Shown here: positions 18,192 through 26,671 of the stretch, piece after piece
How the letters are laid out: every line of letters starts with the position of its first letter
Position numbering within the stretch: position 1 is the first letter of the stretch
NCBI RefSeq assembly: GCF_001895025.1
Contig: NZ_BCXI01000027.1
Location: forward strand, 62,001-126,000
From: Rhodococcus zopfii NBRC 100606 = JCM 9919
GTDB taxonomy: Bacteria; Actinomycetota; Actinomycetes; Mycobacteriales; Mycobacteriaceae
DNA: 64,000 nucleotides
Direction of reading: 5' to 3'
Program-made: the position numbers and the translations under genes
Notes under the pieces: generated by a model
Told to the model about the DNA's origin: nothing
The model's database searches: none
What the model saw: only the letters and a program-made list of their open reading frames with translations

Positions 18192-19643
18192 TCAGCCTCC
18201 GAAACGGACCTCAGCGGGCCGGGCATCGGGTGCGACACCGTCGTGGGCGACGAGCGCCTCGGCGCGCCCCAAGGCCGGCCCCGGGGCGAACAGCGACACG
18301 ATCTGCCACGGTGCGCGGGCGGGATTCTCCGGGAAGCCGAGGGCGGCAGCGGACTCGGTGTCGACGATGCCGTACCGCACCCCGGTGTCCGCGACGTAGA
18401 ACACCGCGCCGCGCCGCTCGCCGTCCGGAACGATGGACGTGCTCTGCACGTAGGCTCCCCGTCCGGGCGGAACATACGCGGCGTCCGCGTTCGGGCCTGC
18501 GCCGTCGGCCTGGGCCAGCCCCACCGGGGCAGCGCCCTCGGGGATCGGCAGCGCGCGGCCCGCGGAGAGCGTGAGCACCGAGCGTCGCTGTTCACCGGCA
18601 CCGTCGGTCGGGGACCACGTCAGGCAGCCGACGGGCCGATCGGCCGCAGCGACGACAGTCGGGACGGTCTGCGGGAACGTGTCGACCGCCAGCTCGTGCA
18701 CCGTCGGCGCCTGGTTCGTCGCATCCGGGGGGACGATCGGGATCTCTGCGGCGCCTTGCGAATCCGAGTAGTGGATGATCTGTGCGGTGGCCTTGGACAC
18801 CTCCTGCACGCCGTCGCGCAGCACGACGTAGAACCGCTGGCCGTCCGGTTCGGCCATCGCGACCACCGAGCCCACCGTCAATCCGCCGATGGGGAAACCC
18901 GGTTCGGTGCCGGCACCGGCGATGACGGGTGCGGACAGTCGCGGCACCTCCGGGATCGCCTCGATCAACCCGGCCCCGATCGGACGGACCAGGGTCCCGT
19001 CGATGCCGAGCACGCGGGTCAATGCGCGGTCGTTCAGGTCGATCTCCGCGCGTGTCCCGTCGTAGATCAGATAATGCGTTCCCCCTGCGGCGACGAGCAG
19101 CGCCTCGCCGTCGAGGACGTCGATCCGCTCGTCGTTCTCGGGCGCACCGACCACGAGAGTCGTTGTCACTGACTGTGTTCCGTTGCCGACGGTGTCGCAG
19201 ACGGTCCATGGTTCCTCGTCCGGTCCGTACGCCAGCGCGGACGGGGCGCCGGGGATCCCGACGAGCGGGCCGCGCGGGCGCGTCGCGAACTCCTCGTCCG
19301 CGACCACCACGGGTTCGGCCGCGCTTCCCAGCACGAGGCGCGCCGACGCGAGGTTGAGCGCCGGATGAAACGCTCCGTCGACGGCGACGAACATCGCCCC
19401 GGAGTCCCGGCCCAGCACGATCGCGGCGTCGCCGATCTTGTCCTGCGGCCGGAACAGTGCCAGCGCCGCGCACCCGGCGAGGCCGAGACACGCAACGACG
19501 GCACCGACCGCGAGCGCCCGCGTCTGCGAGCGCATCGGGTCCCCGATCATCCGCACATCCCGGCGGACCAGCGCATGTTCCATGCGCCGCACCAGGAATC
19601 GGTATCCGCTGACCTGCCACCGCGTGGTGGGTTGTGCTGCCAT
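18192..19643 (-). CDS. eccB4: ESX-4 component EccB
   Basis: A 483-aa protein with one transmembrane helix (residues 43-64, ALAVGAVVACLGLAGCAALAL) and a large periplasmic domain containing R1-R4-type repeats. Start MAAQPTTRWQVSGYRFLVRR matches the family N-terminus (the VSGYRFLxRRMEHALVR box). ATG 19643 has GGGGGAGG 5 nt upstream. A Cys pair (VCDTVG and CLTWSP) may form the disulfide seen in EccB structures. It is divergent from the EccE gene and convergent with mycP. Confidence 0.94.
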   Translation of the reverse strand: MAAQPTTRWQVSGYRFLVRRMEHALVRRDVRMIGDPMRSQTRALAVGAVVACLGLAGCAALALFRPQDKIGDAAIVLGRDSGAMFVAVDGAFHPALNLASARLVLGSAAEPVVVADEEFATRPRGPLVGIPGAPSALAYGPDEEPWTVCDTVGNGTQSVTTTLVVGAPENDERIDVLDGEALLVAAGGTHYLIYDGTRAEIDLNDRALTRVLGIDGTLVRPIGAGLIEAIPEVPRLSAPVIAGAGTEPGFPIGGLTVGSVVAMAEPDGQRFYVVLRDGVQEVSKATAQIIHYSDSQGAAEIPIVPPDATNQAPTVHELAVDTFPQTVPTVVAAADRPVGCLTWSPTDGAGEQRRSVLTLSAGRALPIPEGAAPVGLAQADGAGPNADAAYVPPGRGAYVQSTSIVPDGERRGAVFYVADTGVRYGIVDTESAAALGFPENPARAPWQIVSLFAPGPALGRAEALVAHDGVAPDARPAEVRFGG

Positions 19644-19750
19644 GCTTCCTCCCCCGTACCGCACGCCCCCTGCCGCAACACAGTACAGTTCGCTCGGGGA
19701 ATGTCGGGTGGGCCCTGCGGCCCGCCTCGACCGGATTCGGGGGAAGAGCG

Positions 19751-21373
19751 ATGGATCGAGTGGAATCCGCACGGGCACAACGGACGGGCCTCGTGCGGTT
19801 CGTCGCCGCCCAGTGCGTGGCCGTGGCGACTTGGGTGGTCGCGATGGCGTGCGGTGCACCCGGCGCGGTCGCCACCGCCGGCGCGATGTGCCCGGCCGCG
19901 GTGATGGTGGTCCGTATCCGCGGTCGCGGTGTTCCCGACCTCGCCGTGGTGCTGTGGCGGTACGTCACCGGGAGATACCGGCGACCGGGCCGGCCGGTCG
20001 ACCATTCGCACGGATCCGGCTCCATCGGATTGATCCGGGACGGAACGTGCCTGAGCGCGGTCATCGAGATCCTGCCGCCGCCCGCGGACCTCACCCGGCT
20101 CGACCGCGACCGCGCCGACCCCGACCGGGTCCTGCCGCTCGCGGCGATCGCACGGTGCCTGTCGCACCACGACGTCACCCTCGACGCGATCGATGTGATC
20201 GCGCACGGTCGGCGCATTCTCGATACGACGCGGGCCGGTCAGGTCTACGCACAACTCGTCGGACCGCTTCCGGCCGCCTCGGTGCGCACGGTACGACTCG
20301 CGTTGCGGCTCGACGCGTCCCGATGCCCGGAGGCCGTGACGAGCCGCGGCGGCGGCGCCGAGGGCGCGGCACGGACCATGACGGTCGCCGCACAACGAGT
20401 CGAGCGCATTCTCGGTGAATATCGTCTCCGCGCAAGGATTCTCACCGCCGCCGAGGTCGAGACCGCCATCGCACGCATCACCCGGGGCGCCGACCCCGCC
20501 GAGTTCGAACGGCAATGGCGGAACGTCCCGGTGCCCGGCGGATTCAACAGCGGCGGCGTCGTCGAACCACGCCGGCTCGATCGCGCGACGCTCAACGGGA
20601 TCTGGTCCCACCCGTCACTCGCATCGACGATCACGCTGCGACTGCGGACGGGATCGACACCCGAGCGTGTCCGGGCCGGTGCGCTCGTGCGGACCACGAC
20701 CCGCTCCGCCGAGCCACCGGCCGTTACGGGAGTGCGCCCGGTGCGGGGTCGCGACCGTGACGCGCTCGTGGCCGCGTTGCCGCTCGCGGTGCCCGGCCTC
20801 GAGGATCTGACGACGCTGCGTTCCCTGACGCCCGCCGACCTCGACGCGCTGGCGCTGCCGGTGGCCGGGTGCGGTCAGCTCATCGGATCCGACGAGTCGG
20901 GTAGGGCCGTCGCCGCGCGGCTGACCGGCTCGGGCGTGCGCTCGGTGTACGTGGCCGGGGAACTGCATCTTGCGCTGCAGATCGTGTTCCGGGCGGTCGC
21001 GGTGGGCACCCGCGTCGTCGTCCACACCGACCGTCCGCAGGCGTGGCAGCCGCTGCTCGACGGCGCGGCCGGACCGGATCGGTTGCGCCTCGCGGGCCGC
21101 TACCCCAGCGACGTCGAATTCGACACAGTCGTCTACGACGGCGTGCGACCGGCGACCGTGCCGCCGCACGTCACCGCACTGCACATCCACACCCATCCGG
21201 AGCAGTGGCCCCGCGAACGACCCGACCTGACGCTCGTGCAGCCGGGGGCCACGGGCAACCGGGTGGTTCTCACCGCCGGATCGCGGCGCCTCGCGTTGAC
21301 GCTGGTGACGATCGCCGCCGAGACGACGCACATCGGCCGGCCTCGCACGGCCGAACCGGCGATCGCACGCTGA
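19751..21373 (+). CDS. eccE4: EccE-type T7SS protein (540 aa)
   Basis: EccE stabilises the periphery of the ESX protomer. The first 60 residues contain two hydrophobic helices (VATWVVAMACGAPGAVATA and MCPAAVMVVRIRG), then a soluble region with HGSGSIGLIRDGTCLSAVIEI, a typical EccE beta segment. ATG 19751 follows GGGGGAAG by 4 nt; open frame upstream lacks a start signal. Mycobacterium tuberculosis ESX-4 is described without EccE, while some other actinobacterial ESX-4 loci have one. The gene is divergent from eccB, with 107 nt between starts, which supports it being part of this locus. The family call rests on architecture and position. Confidence 0.8.
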   Translation: MDRVESARAQRTGLVRFVAAQCVAVATWVVAMACGAPGAVATAGAMCPAAVMVVRIRGRGVPDLAVVLWRYVTGRYRRPGRPVDHSHGSGSIGLIRDGTCLSAVIEILPPPADLTRLDRDRADPDRVLPLAAIARCLSHHDVTLDAIDVIAHGRRILDTTRAGQVYAQLVGPLPAASVRTVRLALRLDASRCPEAVTSRGGGAEGAARTMTVAAQRVERILGEYRLRARILTAAEVETAIARITRGADPAEFERQWRNVPVPGGFNSGGVVEPRRLDRATLNGIWSHPSLASTITLRLRTGSTPERVRAGALVRTTTRSAEPPAVTGVRPVRGRDRDALVAALPLAVPGLEDLTTLRSLTPADLDALALPVAGCGQLIGSDESGRAVAARLTGSGVRSVYVAGELHLALQIVFRAVAVGTRVVVHTDRPQAWQPLLDGAAGPDRLRLAGRYPSDVEFDTVVYDGVRPATVPPHVTALHIHTHPEQWPRERPDLTLVQPGATGNRVVLTAGSRRLALTLVTIAAETTHIGRPRTAEPAIAR

Positions 21374-21390
21374 CGTCACCGCACGTCGCG

Positions 21391-21966
21391 TCAGCCCGGA
21401 TAGGGTTCCGTGTCCCGCCCGGCCCGCACGGTGCGCGCCCACCACGCGAGCTGGTCGAGCATGCGCTCGGCCGAATCGATCGCCGCACCGTCGGATGTGC
21501 TGCCGTCGGCGGCGAAGGCGTGCTTGACGCGGTGGAAACTCACGGATTCGCGGACCGGCACCATGTGCACCTCGACGAGCACCTGGCGCAGCTGCTCGAC
21601 GGCACGCAACCCCCCGGACAGTCCACCGTAGGAGACGAATCCGACCGGCTTGGTTCGCCATTCGTGTTTCACGGTGTCGATGGCGGTCTTGAGCGCCGCC
21701 GGGTAGCCGTGGTTGTACTCGGAGGTGACGATCACGAACGCGTCGGCCGCACCGATCTGCCGGGTGAACGCCTCGGCGCCGGCTCCCCCGGACAAGTCCT
21801 GCGGCAGCGGGATTTCGGCGAGGTCGACGATCCCGACCTCGAATTCGGACCGCCGGCGCGCGGTGCGCGCGAACCAGTCCGCGACGACGGGAGCGATGCG
21901 GCCCGCGCGCACGCTCGCCACGATGATGTCCAGCTTGATCGGCTCGGTCCCGTCCATGGTTGTCAT
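21391..21966 (-). CDS. NADPH-dependent FMN reductase family protein
   Basis: A 191-aa flavodoxin-like oxidoreductase that reduces FMN or a quinone. Motifs LDIIVASVRAGRIAP (phosphate loop of the FMN site), TSEYNHGYPAALKTAID and SYGGLSGGLRAVEQL are intact and the length is typical. ATG 21966 is 13 nt after the TetR stop, so both are probably one transcript. An ATG at 21957 is an alternative start. The substrate is unknown; neighbours suggest a link with lipid or xenobiotic oxidation. It converges on the eccE gene. Confidence 0.88.
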   Translation of the reverse strand: MTTMDGTEPIKLDIIVASVRAGRIAPVVADWFARTARRRSEFEVGIVDLAEIPLPQDLSGGAGAEAFTRQIGAADAFVIVTSEYNHGYPAALKTAIDTVKHEWRTKPVGFVSYGGLSGGLRAVEQLRQVLVEVHMVPVRESVSFHRVKHAFAADGSTSDGAAIDSAERMLDQLAWWARTVRAGRDTEPYPG

Positions 21967-21979
21967 CGAACCATCCCGG

Positions 21980-22561
21980 TCAGACGGTGAGGCCGTGGGT
22001 GAGCAGTGTCGCGAGTTCGCGATAGGCCTGGGCGTCGGCGAGCCCGGTCGCGGCGGCGACCTCCCGCTGCTGGATGCGGACCATGACGGAGGCGACGACG
22101 TCGGCGACGAACGCGGCGTGCACGTCGCGCAACTCTCCCGAGGCGACGCCCTCGCTGATGAGGGACCGGACCCGCTCGGCGGCGAGCCGGGTGTTGCGTT
22201 CGTAGACCTCGCGCGCCACGGAGGTCGCGGCCATGTCCTCCATGAAGCGGGGTGAGGCCGGTTCGAGTTGCCGGCCCACCGATTCCAGGTAGGTGCGGAT
22301 GCGGGCCTCGGCCCCGGCGCTGCCGGCCAGTTCGGCTTCGACCCGTTCGGTGGCGCCGCGGAAGAAGTGCACGGTGACGGCGTGGACGAGACGGTCCTTG
22401 TTCTCCGCAAGCGCGTACAGCGTGGATTTCGAGCAACGGAGGCGGGAGGCGATGTCGTCGAGGGTGAAGTGGGCAAATCCCTCGGCCAGGAACAACGCCA
22501 CGAGCTCGTCGAACAACTGCGCCCGCCGGGCCGTGGTGCGCCGGGCTCCCGCTCTTGTCAT
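21980..22561 (-). CDS. TetR-family transcriptional regulator
   Basis: A 193-aa repressor. The N-terminal helix-turn-helix reads FTLDDIASRLRCSKSTLYALAENKDRL, with the conserved F-to-K spacing of TetR. The C-terminal ligand domain has no family I recognise. It is divergent from an acyl-CoA dehydrogenase; the 60-nt gap holds two AGTACT palindromes, a likely operator. It probably represses itself, the FMN reductase and the dehydrogenase. The effector is likely an acyl-CoA or a related lipid, an inference from the neighbour. Confidence 0.88.
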   Translation of the reverse strand: MTRAGARRTTARRAQLFDELVALFLAEGFAHFTLDDIASRLRCSKSTLYALAENKDRLVHAVTVHFFRGATERVEAELAGSAGAEARIRTYLESVGRQLEPASPRFMEDMAATSVAREVYERNTRLAAERVRSLISEGVASGELRDVHAAFVADVVASVMVRIQQREVAAATGLADAQAYRELATLLTHGLTV

Positions 22562-22596
22562 ACGGAAAATAGTACTGGAGTATCGTCTTGAGTACT
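22555..22596 (+). promoter_or_regulatory. Promoter and TetR operator of the acyl-CoA dehydrogenase
   Basis: TTGTCA (22555-22560), a 17-nt spacer and GAGTAT (22578-22583) form a possible promoter reading right. Two AGTACT hexamers at 22571-22576 and 22591-22596, 20 nt apart, flank the -10 and form an imperfect dyad. This spacing suits two TetR dimers or one long operator. Confidence 0.5.
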
Positions 22597-22621
22597 GATT
22601 CCCCCGATCGAGGAGCCCTCC

Positions 22622-23764
22622 GTGCCTGTCGAGCGCCTGCTGCCCACCCCCGAAGCCCGCGACCTGATCGAACTGACCCGGGACGTCGCCGACAAGGTCC
22701 TGGCCCCGCGCGTCGTCGAGCACGAACGCAACGAGACGTTCCCCGAAGGGGTGTTCCCCGCGCTCGGCGCGGCCGGACTGCTGAGCCTGCCGTATCCGGA
22801 GGAGTTCGGCGGCGGAAACCAGCCGTACGAGGTGTACCTGCAGGTGCTCGAGGAACTCGGCGCGCGGTGGGCCGCGGTCGCGGTCGCGGTGAGCGTGCAC
22901 GGCCTGTCCTGCTTCGCGCTCGCGACGCACGGCACCGAGGAGCAGAAGAACAAGTGGCTCCCGGACATGCTCGGCGGCAACACCATCGGCGCCTACAGCC
23001 TGTCCGAGCCGCAGGCCGGATCGGACGCCGCCGCACTGGCGTGCCGCGCGACCGCCGTCGACGGCGGCTACCGCATCAACGGCGCGAAGGCGTGGATCAC
23101 CAACGGCGGCAAGGCCGACTTCTACACGCTGTTCGCCCGCACCTCCGATGCCGGTTCCAAGGGCATCTCGTGCTTCCTGGTTCCCGACGGCACCGACGGA
23201 CTGACCTTCGGCAAGCCCGAGGAGAAGATGGGCCTGCACGCGATCCCGACCACGACGGCGCACTACGACAACGCCTTCGTTCCCGAGGAGCGGCGCATCG
23301 GCGCAGAAGGCCAGGGCCTGCCGATCGCGTTCAGCGCGCTCGATTCCGGCCGCCTGGGCATCGCCGCGGTCGCGGTGGGCTTGGCACAGGCCGCACTCGA
23401 CGAGGCCACCGCCTACGCGAAGGAACGCACCGCGTTCGGCAAGGCGATCATCGACCACCAGGGCCTGGGTTTCGTGCTCGCCGACATGGCCGCCGCGGTC
23501 GATTCGGCCCGTGCCACGTACATCGACGCCGCCCGCCGCAAGGACGCCGGACTGTCGTACTCGCGGCAGGCGTCGGTCGCGAAGCTCGTCGCGACCGACG
23601 CGGCGATGAAGGTCACCACCGACGCCGTGCAGGTTCTCGGCGGCTACGGCTACACCCGCGACTTCCCCGTCGAACGATTCATGCGCGACGCCAAGATCAC
23701 CCAGATCTTCGAGGGCACCAACCAGATCCAGCGCCTTGTGATCGCCCGTAGCCTCGCGAACTGA
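22622..23764 (+). CDS. Acyl-CoA dehydrogenase
   Basis: A 380-aa FAD enzyme that introduces the alpha-beta double bond in an acyl-CoA. Signatures are SEPQAGSDAA (FAD and substrate contact), WITNGGKADFYTLFART, ERTAFGKAIIDHQGL, VQVLGGYGYTRDFPVER and IFEGTNQIQR, with the catalytic Glu at residue 364. The length fits short- to medium-chain or branched-chain members. GTG 22622 follows GAGGAG by 6 nt. It is divergent from the TetR gene. Chain length specificity cannot be read from the sequence. Confidence 0.93.
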   Translation: MPVERLLPTPEARDLIELTRDVADKVLAPRVVEHERNETFPEGVFPALGAAGLLSLPYPEEFGGGNQPYEVYLQVLEELGARWAAVAVAVSVHGLSCFALATHGTEEQKNKWLPDMLGGNTIGAYSLSEPQAGSDAAALACRATAVDGGYRINGAKAWITNGGKADFYTLFARTSDAGSKGISCFLVPDGTDGLTFGKPEEKMGLHAIPTTTAHYDNAFVPEERRIGAEGQGLPIAFSALDSGRLGIAAVAVGLAQAALDEATAYAKERTAFGKAIIDHQGLGFVLADMAAAVDSARATYIDAARRKDAGLSYSRQASVAKLVATDAAMKVTTDAVQVLGGYGYTRDFPVERFMRDAKITQIFEGTNQIQRLVIARSLAN

Positions 23765-23845
23765 GAGCTTTGTCACCGAACAAGATCAACAACACGCCGT
23801 TGGGATAGATATCAACCGTTCGGACCGTATCTAGGATTCGACACA

Positions 23846-23866
23846 GACAGGACATACCGCCCTGTC
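23846..23866. promoter_or_regulatory. Inverted repeat upstream of the 21-aa ORF
   Basis: GACAGG (23846-23851) pairs with CCTGTC (23861-23866) across 9 nt in an otherwise AT-richer stretch, 23 nt before the small ORF. It could be an operator or a short hairpin in its leader. Confidence 0.4.
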
Positions 23867-23888
23867 ACCGACAAAACGGAGGAATTTC

Positions 23889-23954
23889 ATGATTCTCGGA
23901 TCTCTCGCTGCCACGCTGGCCACCCTGCTCGCCGGCCTCGGCATCCTGCTCTGA
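23889..23954 (+). CDS. Very small hydrophobic protein (21 aa), candidate membrane peptide
   Basis: ATG 23889 is preceded by ACGGAGGAATTTC, one of the best binding sites in the window, with a usable spacing. The product, MILGSLAATLATLLAGLGIL plus a final Leu, is almost entirely hydrophobic and long enough for one membrane helix. The stop is followed 19 nt later by a perfect 34-nt palindrome that should end the transcript. The preceding gap of 124 nt is relatively AT-rich and could hold a promoter. No family is recognised. The call rests on the binding site, composition and terminator. Confidence 0.6.
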   Translation: MILGSLAATLATLLAGLGILL

Positions 23955-23973
23955 CCCGAGCCTGGAAAAATCC

Positions 23974-24007
23974 GTGAGGGGTGAGGTCGTACGACCTCAC
24001 CCCTCAC
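23974..24007 (+). terminator. Perfect 17-bp palindromic terminator
   Basis: GTGAGGGGTGAGGTCGT (23974-23990) is followed directly by its exact reverse complement (23991-24007). It sits between the 21-aa ORF and the convergent mycolyltransferase and probably serves both strands. It has no U-tract. Confidence 0.85.
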
Positions 24008-24044
24008 GCATTCTTCCCCGGGTGCCGACCGACTCGGCGAACCG

Positions 24045-25040
24045 TCAACCGCCGATGGCCGCCGCTATCATCGGCCACGAGTCGTGCAGTGCATCCTGCC
24101 AGTAGCCCCACGAATGCGTTCCGTCCGGCCGCAGGTCGTAGGTGGCCTCGATACCGAGCCCGTCCAGCGTGTTCCGGAGCCTCTCGTTGCACTGCGACAC
24201 CGCCGCCTCGATCGTGCCGAGCACGGCGTAGTCGACCGGATTCGGTGCCGACGAGAACTCGTGCGGGCCGGGCAGTCCCCCACCGGACGAGATGTACAGG
24301 GCCTTGCCGCGCAGCTTTTCCGCGTTGAGCGTGACATCCCGCGCGATCCACTCGGGCCCACCGACCGGCCCCCACATGTTCTCGACGTCACCGCCACCGA
24401 GGTGCACCACCAACTCGACGTAGTTCTGCCCGGGTTCCGAACTCGTCTGCGCGCAGCCGCTGTACGCCGCGACTGCCTGGTACAGATCCGGCGCGTCGGC
24501 TGCCAACGCCAGCGCCGATCCACCGGACATGGACATACCCGCGATCGCGTTGCGGCCGCTGGTGCCGAGCGCCTGGTCGAGGACCGGCGGCAGCTCCTCG
24601 GTGAGGAACGTCGTCCACCGCTGCCGGCCGAGCACCTGGTCGTCCTGCTGCCAGTCGGTGTAGTAGCTGTAGGCACCCCCGACGGGGATGACGACGTTGA
24701 CGTCCTTGTCGTCGAAGAACTCTCGTACGTCGGTCTGCTGCTGCCAGGTCGCAGCGTCCTCGCCGCCGCCGGCTCCGTTGAGCAGATACAGCACCGGCCG
24801 GGGACCGCTCGCGTCCGCCGGGCGGATGACGTCCAGGCGCACGACCCGGTCCATCGCCGCCGAGTACACGTACATCGTGAGCTCCCGATCGCTCACTTCG
24901 TCGATACGGTCCACGTGCGCTGCAGTACTTCTCACGATGTCGCCCGACGCCGGCTCGGCGAGCGCAACACCTGCGACCGGCATCGCCACGACGATTCCCA
25001 CCGCCGCGATACGCTGCCGCCAACGCGCGTCGGATACCAT
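24045..25040 (-). CDS. Mycolyltransferase (antigen 85 / corynomycolyltransferase family), copy 1
   Basis: An exported esterase that transfers mycolates between trehalose monomycolate molecules and onto arabinogalactan. The 331-aa product has a signal peptide (IAAVGIVVAMPVAGVALA) and the family motifs LYLLNGAGGGEDAATW, YYTDW and FLTEELPP. The nucleophile is Ser170 in GMSMSG and the catalytic His lies in GTHSWGYW near the C-terminus. ATG 25040 has GGGAGG 5 nt upstream. It differs from copies 2 and 3 in the elbow (GMSMSG versus GLSSSG) and lacks their Asp-Pro-Val-Leu N-terminus, so it is an older paralogue. The terminator region downstream is shared with the 21-aa ORF. Confidence 0.93.
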   Translation of the reverse strand: MVSDARWRQRIAAVGIVVAMPVAGVALAEPASGDIVRSTAAHVDRIDEVSDRELTMYVYSAAMDRVVRLDVIRPADASGPRPVLYLLNGAGGGEDAATWQQQTDVREFFDDKDVNVVIPVGGAYSYYTDWQQDDQVLGRQRWTTFLTEELPPVLDQALGTSGRNAIAGMSMSGGSALALAADAPDLYQAVAAYSGCAQTSSEPGQNYVELVVHLGGGDVENMWGPVGGPEWIARDVTLNAEKLRGKALYISSGGGLPGPHEFSSAPNPVDYAVLGTIEAAVSQCNERLRNTLDGLGIEATYDLRPDGTHSWGYWQDALHDSWPMIAAAIGG

Positions 25041-25110
25041 TGGTCCTCCCGAAATCCATTGACCGGCAACCAGATTCAAACTTCAAGACGCGACCGGGAC
25101 GCCGTGGCCG

Positions 25111-25134
25111 GTCGGAGACGACAACGTCTCCGAC
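25111..25134 (-). terminator. Terminator after truA
   Basis: GTCGGAGACG and CGTCTCCGAC form a perfect 10-bp stem with an ACAA loop, 60 nt past the truA stop, at the end of the ribosomal alpha-operon transcript. Confidence 0.7.
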
Positions 25135-25193
25135 GGGCAGGCTACCGGAGGCCGGCATCCCGACGCACCAGGCGCGCCGGGACCGCAGTCTCG

Positions 25194-26093
25194 TCAGCAG
25201 CATCCGGGAACGATCGGGCCCCGCACCTCGCGGGTCGCCACGTTCCGGGCGGCGAGGTCCTCATCGGCGGGGTAGTCCACACCGACGAGCGACAGTCCGT
25301 GTGCCGGCGCGACCGCGACCGACGCCGCGCGTTCACGCTCGTCGAGCAGCGCGGTCATCCACTCGACGGTCCGCCGGCCCTCGCCCACCGCGAGTGCCGC
25401 GCCGACGAGGCTGCGCACCATCGACCAGCAGAACGCATCGGCACTGACGTGCGCGGTGAGGATGTCCCCGTCTCGCGTCCACTTGTAGCGCTGCAGTTCC
25501 CGGACGGTGGTCGCGCCCTCGCGGCGTTTGCAGAACGCCGCGAAGTCGTGCAGGCCGAGCAGCGACTCCGACGCGCGCTGCATCGCGTCGAGGTCGACGA
25601 TCTTCGGCCACGACACGGTGTCGCGGGCGCGCAGCGGTTGCGCGCCGTATGCGGAGGTGGTGACGCGGTACTCGTAGTGCCGCCGGATCGCCGAGAACCG
25701 GGCGTCGAAGTGTTCGGGGGCCACCGAGATTCCGGTCACCCGCACGTCGCGGGGCAGAAACCGGGCGAGGCGCCGCACCCAGCGGGACGGGTCGTCGGGC
25801 AACGCCGCGGTGGGCACGTCGACGTGGGCGACCTGCCCGGAGGCGTGCACCCCGGCGTCGGTGCGACCGGCGACGGTCAGCAGTACCGGGGTACGCACGA
25901 TCGCGGAGAGCTTCTCCTCGATCTCCCCGCACACGGTGCGCAGGCCGGGTTGCCGCGCCCAGCCGGAGAAGTCGGTGCCGTCGTAGGCGATGTCGAGTCG
26001 CAGCCGGGTGATGTCCCCGGGCTCGGATGCGGCGAACCCGCCGTCCCCCGAGGGGACGACGGGTTCGGTCGCATCAGCGGATGCCGAAACCAA
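25194..26093 (-). CDS. truA: tRNA pseudouridine synthase A (positions 38-40)
   Basis: Makes pseudouridine in the anticodon arm of many tRNAs. The 299-aa product has the core [18 protein letters not shown] and the catalytic Asp79 in [27 protein letters not shown] closes the fold. TTG 26093 starts 5 nt after the rplQ stop with AAGGA about 10 nt upstream. The first 28 residues are not conserved, so a later start is possible. It is the last gene of the alpha operon. Confidence 0.95.
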   Translation of the reverse strand: MVSASADATEPVVPSGDGGFAASEPGDITRLRLDIAYDGTDFSGWARQPGLRTVCGEIEEKLSAIVRTPVLLTVAGRTDAGVHASGQVAHVDVPTAALPDDPSRWVRRLARFLPRDVRVTGISVAPEHFDARFSAIRRHYEYRVTTSAYGAQPLRARDTVSWPKIVDLDAMQRASESLLGLHDFAAFCKRREGATTVRELQRYKWTRDGDILTAHVSADAFCWSMVRSLVGAALAVGEGRRTVEWMTALLDERERAASVAVAPAHGLSLVGVDYPADEDLAARNVATREVRGPIVPGCC

Positions 26094-26098
26094 GTGGA

Positions 26099-26641
26099 CT
26101 AGTCCTTCTTGGCCTCGTCGGCATCGGCGGCCGTTGCGGTGCTGTCCTCGATACCCTCGACGACGGCGTCCGCGTTCTCGACCTCGGCGTCGGTCGCGTC
26201 GGCTTCGACAGCCTCGACGACGTTCTCCTCGGCAGCCTGCGAGGCGGCGACGCGGCGGGCGCGATCGGCCTCGGAGGTGACCGTCTTCTCCTTGACGAGC
26301 TCGATGATCGCCATCGGAGCGTTGTCGCCCTTGCGGGGGACGGTCTTGATGATGCGGGTGTAGCCGCCGTTGCGGTCCTCGTAGAACGGACCGATCTCCG
26401 CGAACAGGGCGTGCACGACGTCCTTGTTGCGGATGACCTTCAGCACCTCACGACGGGAAGCCAGCGTGCCGGTCTTCGCGTGCGTGACGAGCTTCTCCGC
26501 GTAGGGACGCAGAGCCTTGGCCTTGGCCTCGGTGGTGGTGATGCGGCCGTGCTCGAAGAGCGCGGTGGCCAGGTTGGCGAAGATCGCCTTCTGGTGCGAG
26601 GCCGACCCGCCGAAGCGGGCACCCTTCTTGGGCTTGGGCAT
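26099..26641 (-). CDS. rplQ: 50S ribosomal protein L17
   Basis: A large-subunit protein near the exit tunnel. The core ([37 protein letters not shown]) is followed by an acidic, Ala-rich tail of about 60 residues ending DADEAKKD, an extension usual in actinobacteria. It lies 30 nt after rpoA. Confidence 0.97.
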   Translation of the reverse strand: MPKPKKGARFGGSASHQKAIFANLATALFEHGRITTTEAKAKALRPYAEKLVTHAKTGTLASRREVLKVIRNKDVVHALFAEIGPFYEDRNGGYTRIIKTVPRKGDNAPMAIIELVKEKTVTSEADRARRVAASQAAEENVVEAVEADATDAEVENADAVVEGIEDSTATAADADEAKKD

Positions 26642-26671
26642 GATTTTCTCCTAGTAACGGACCGTGAGCTG

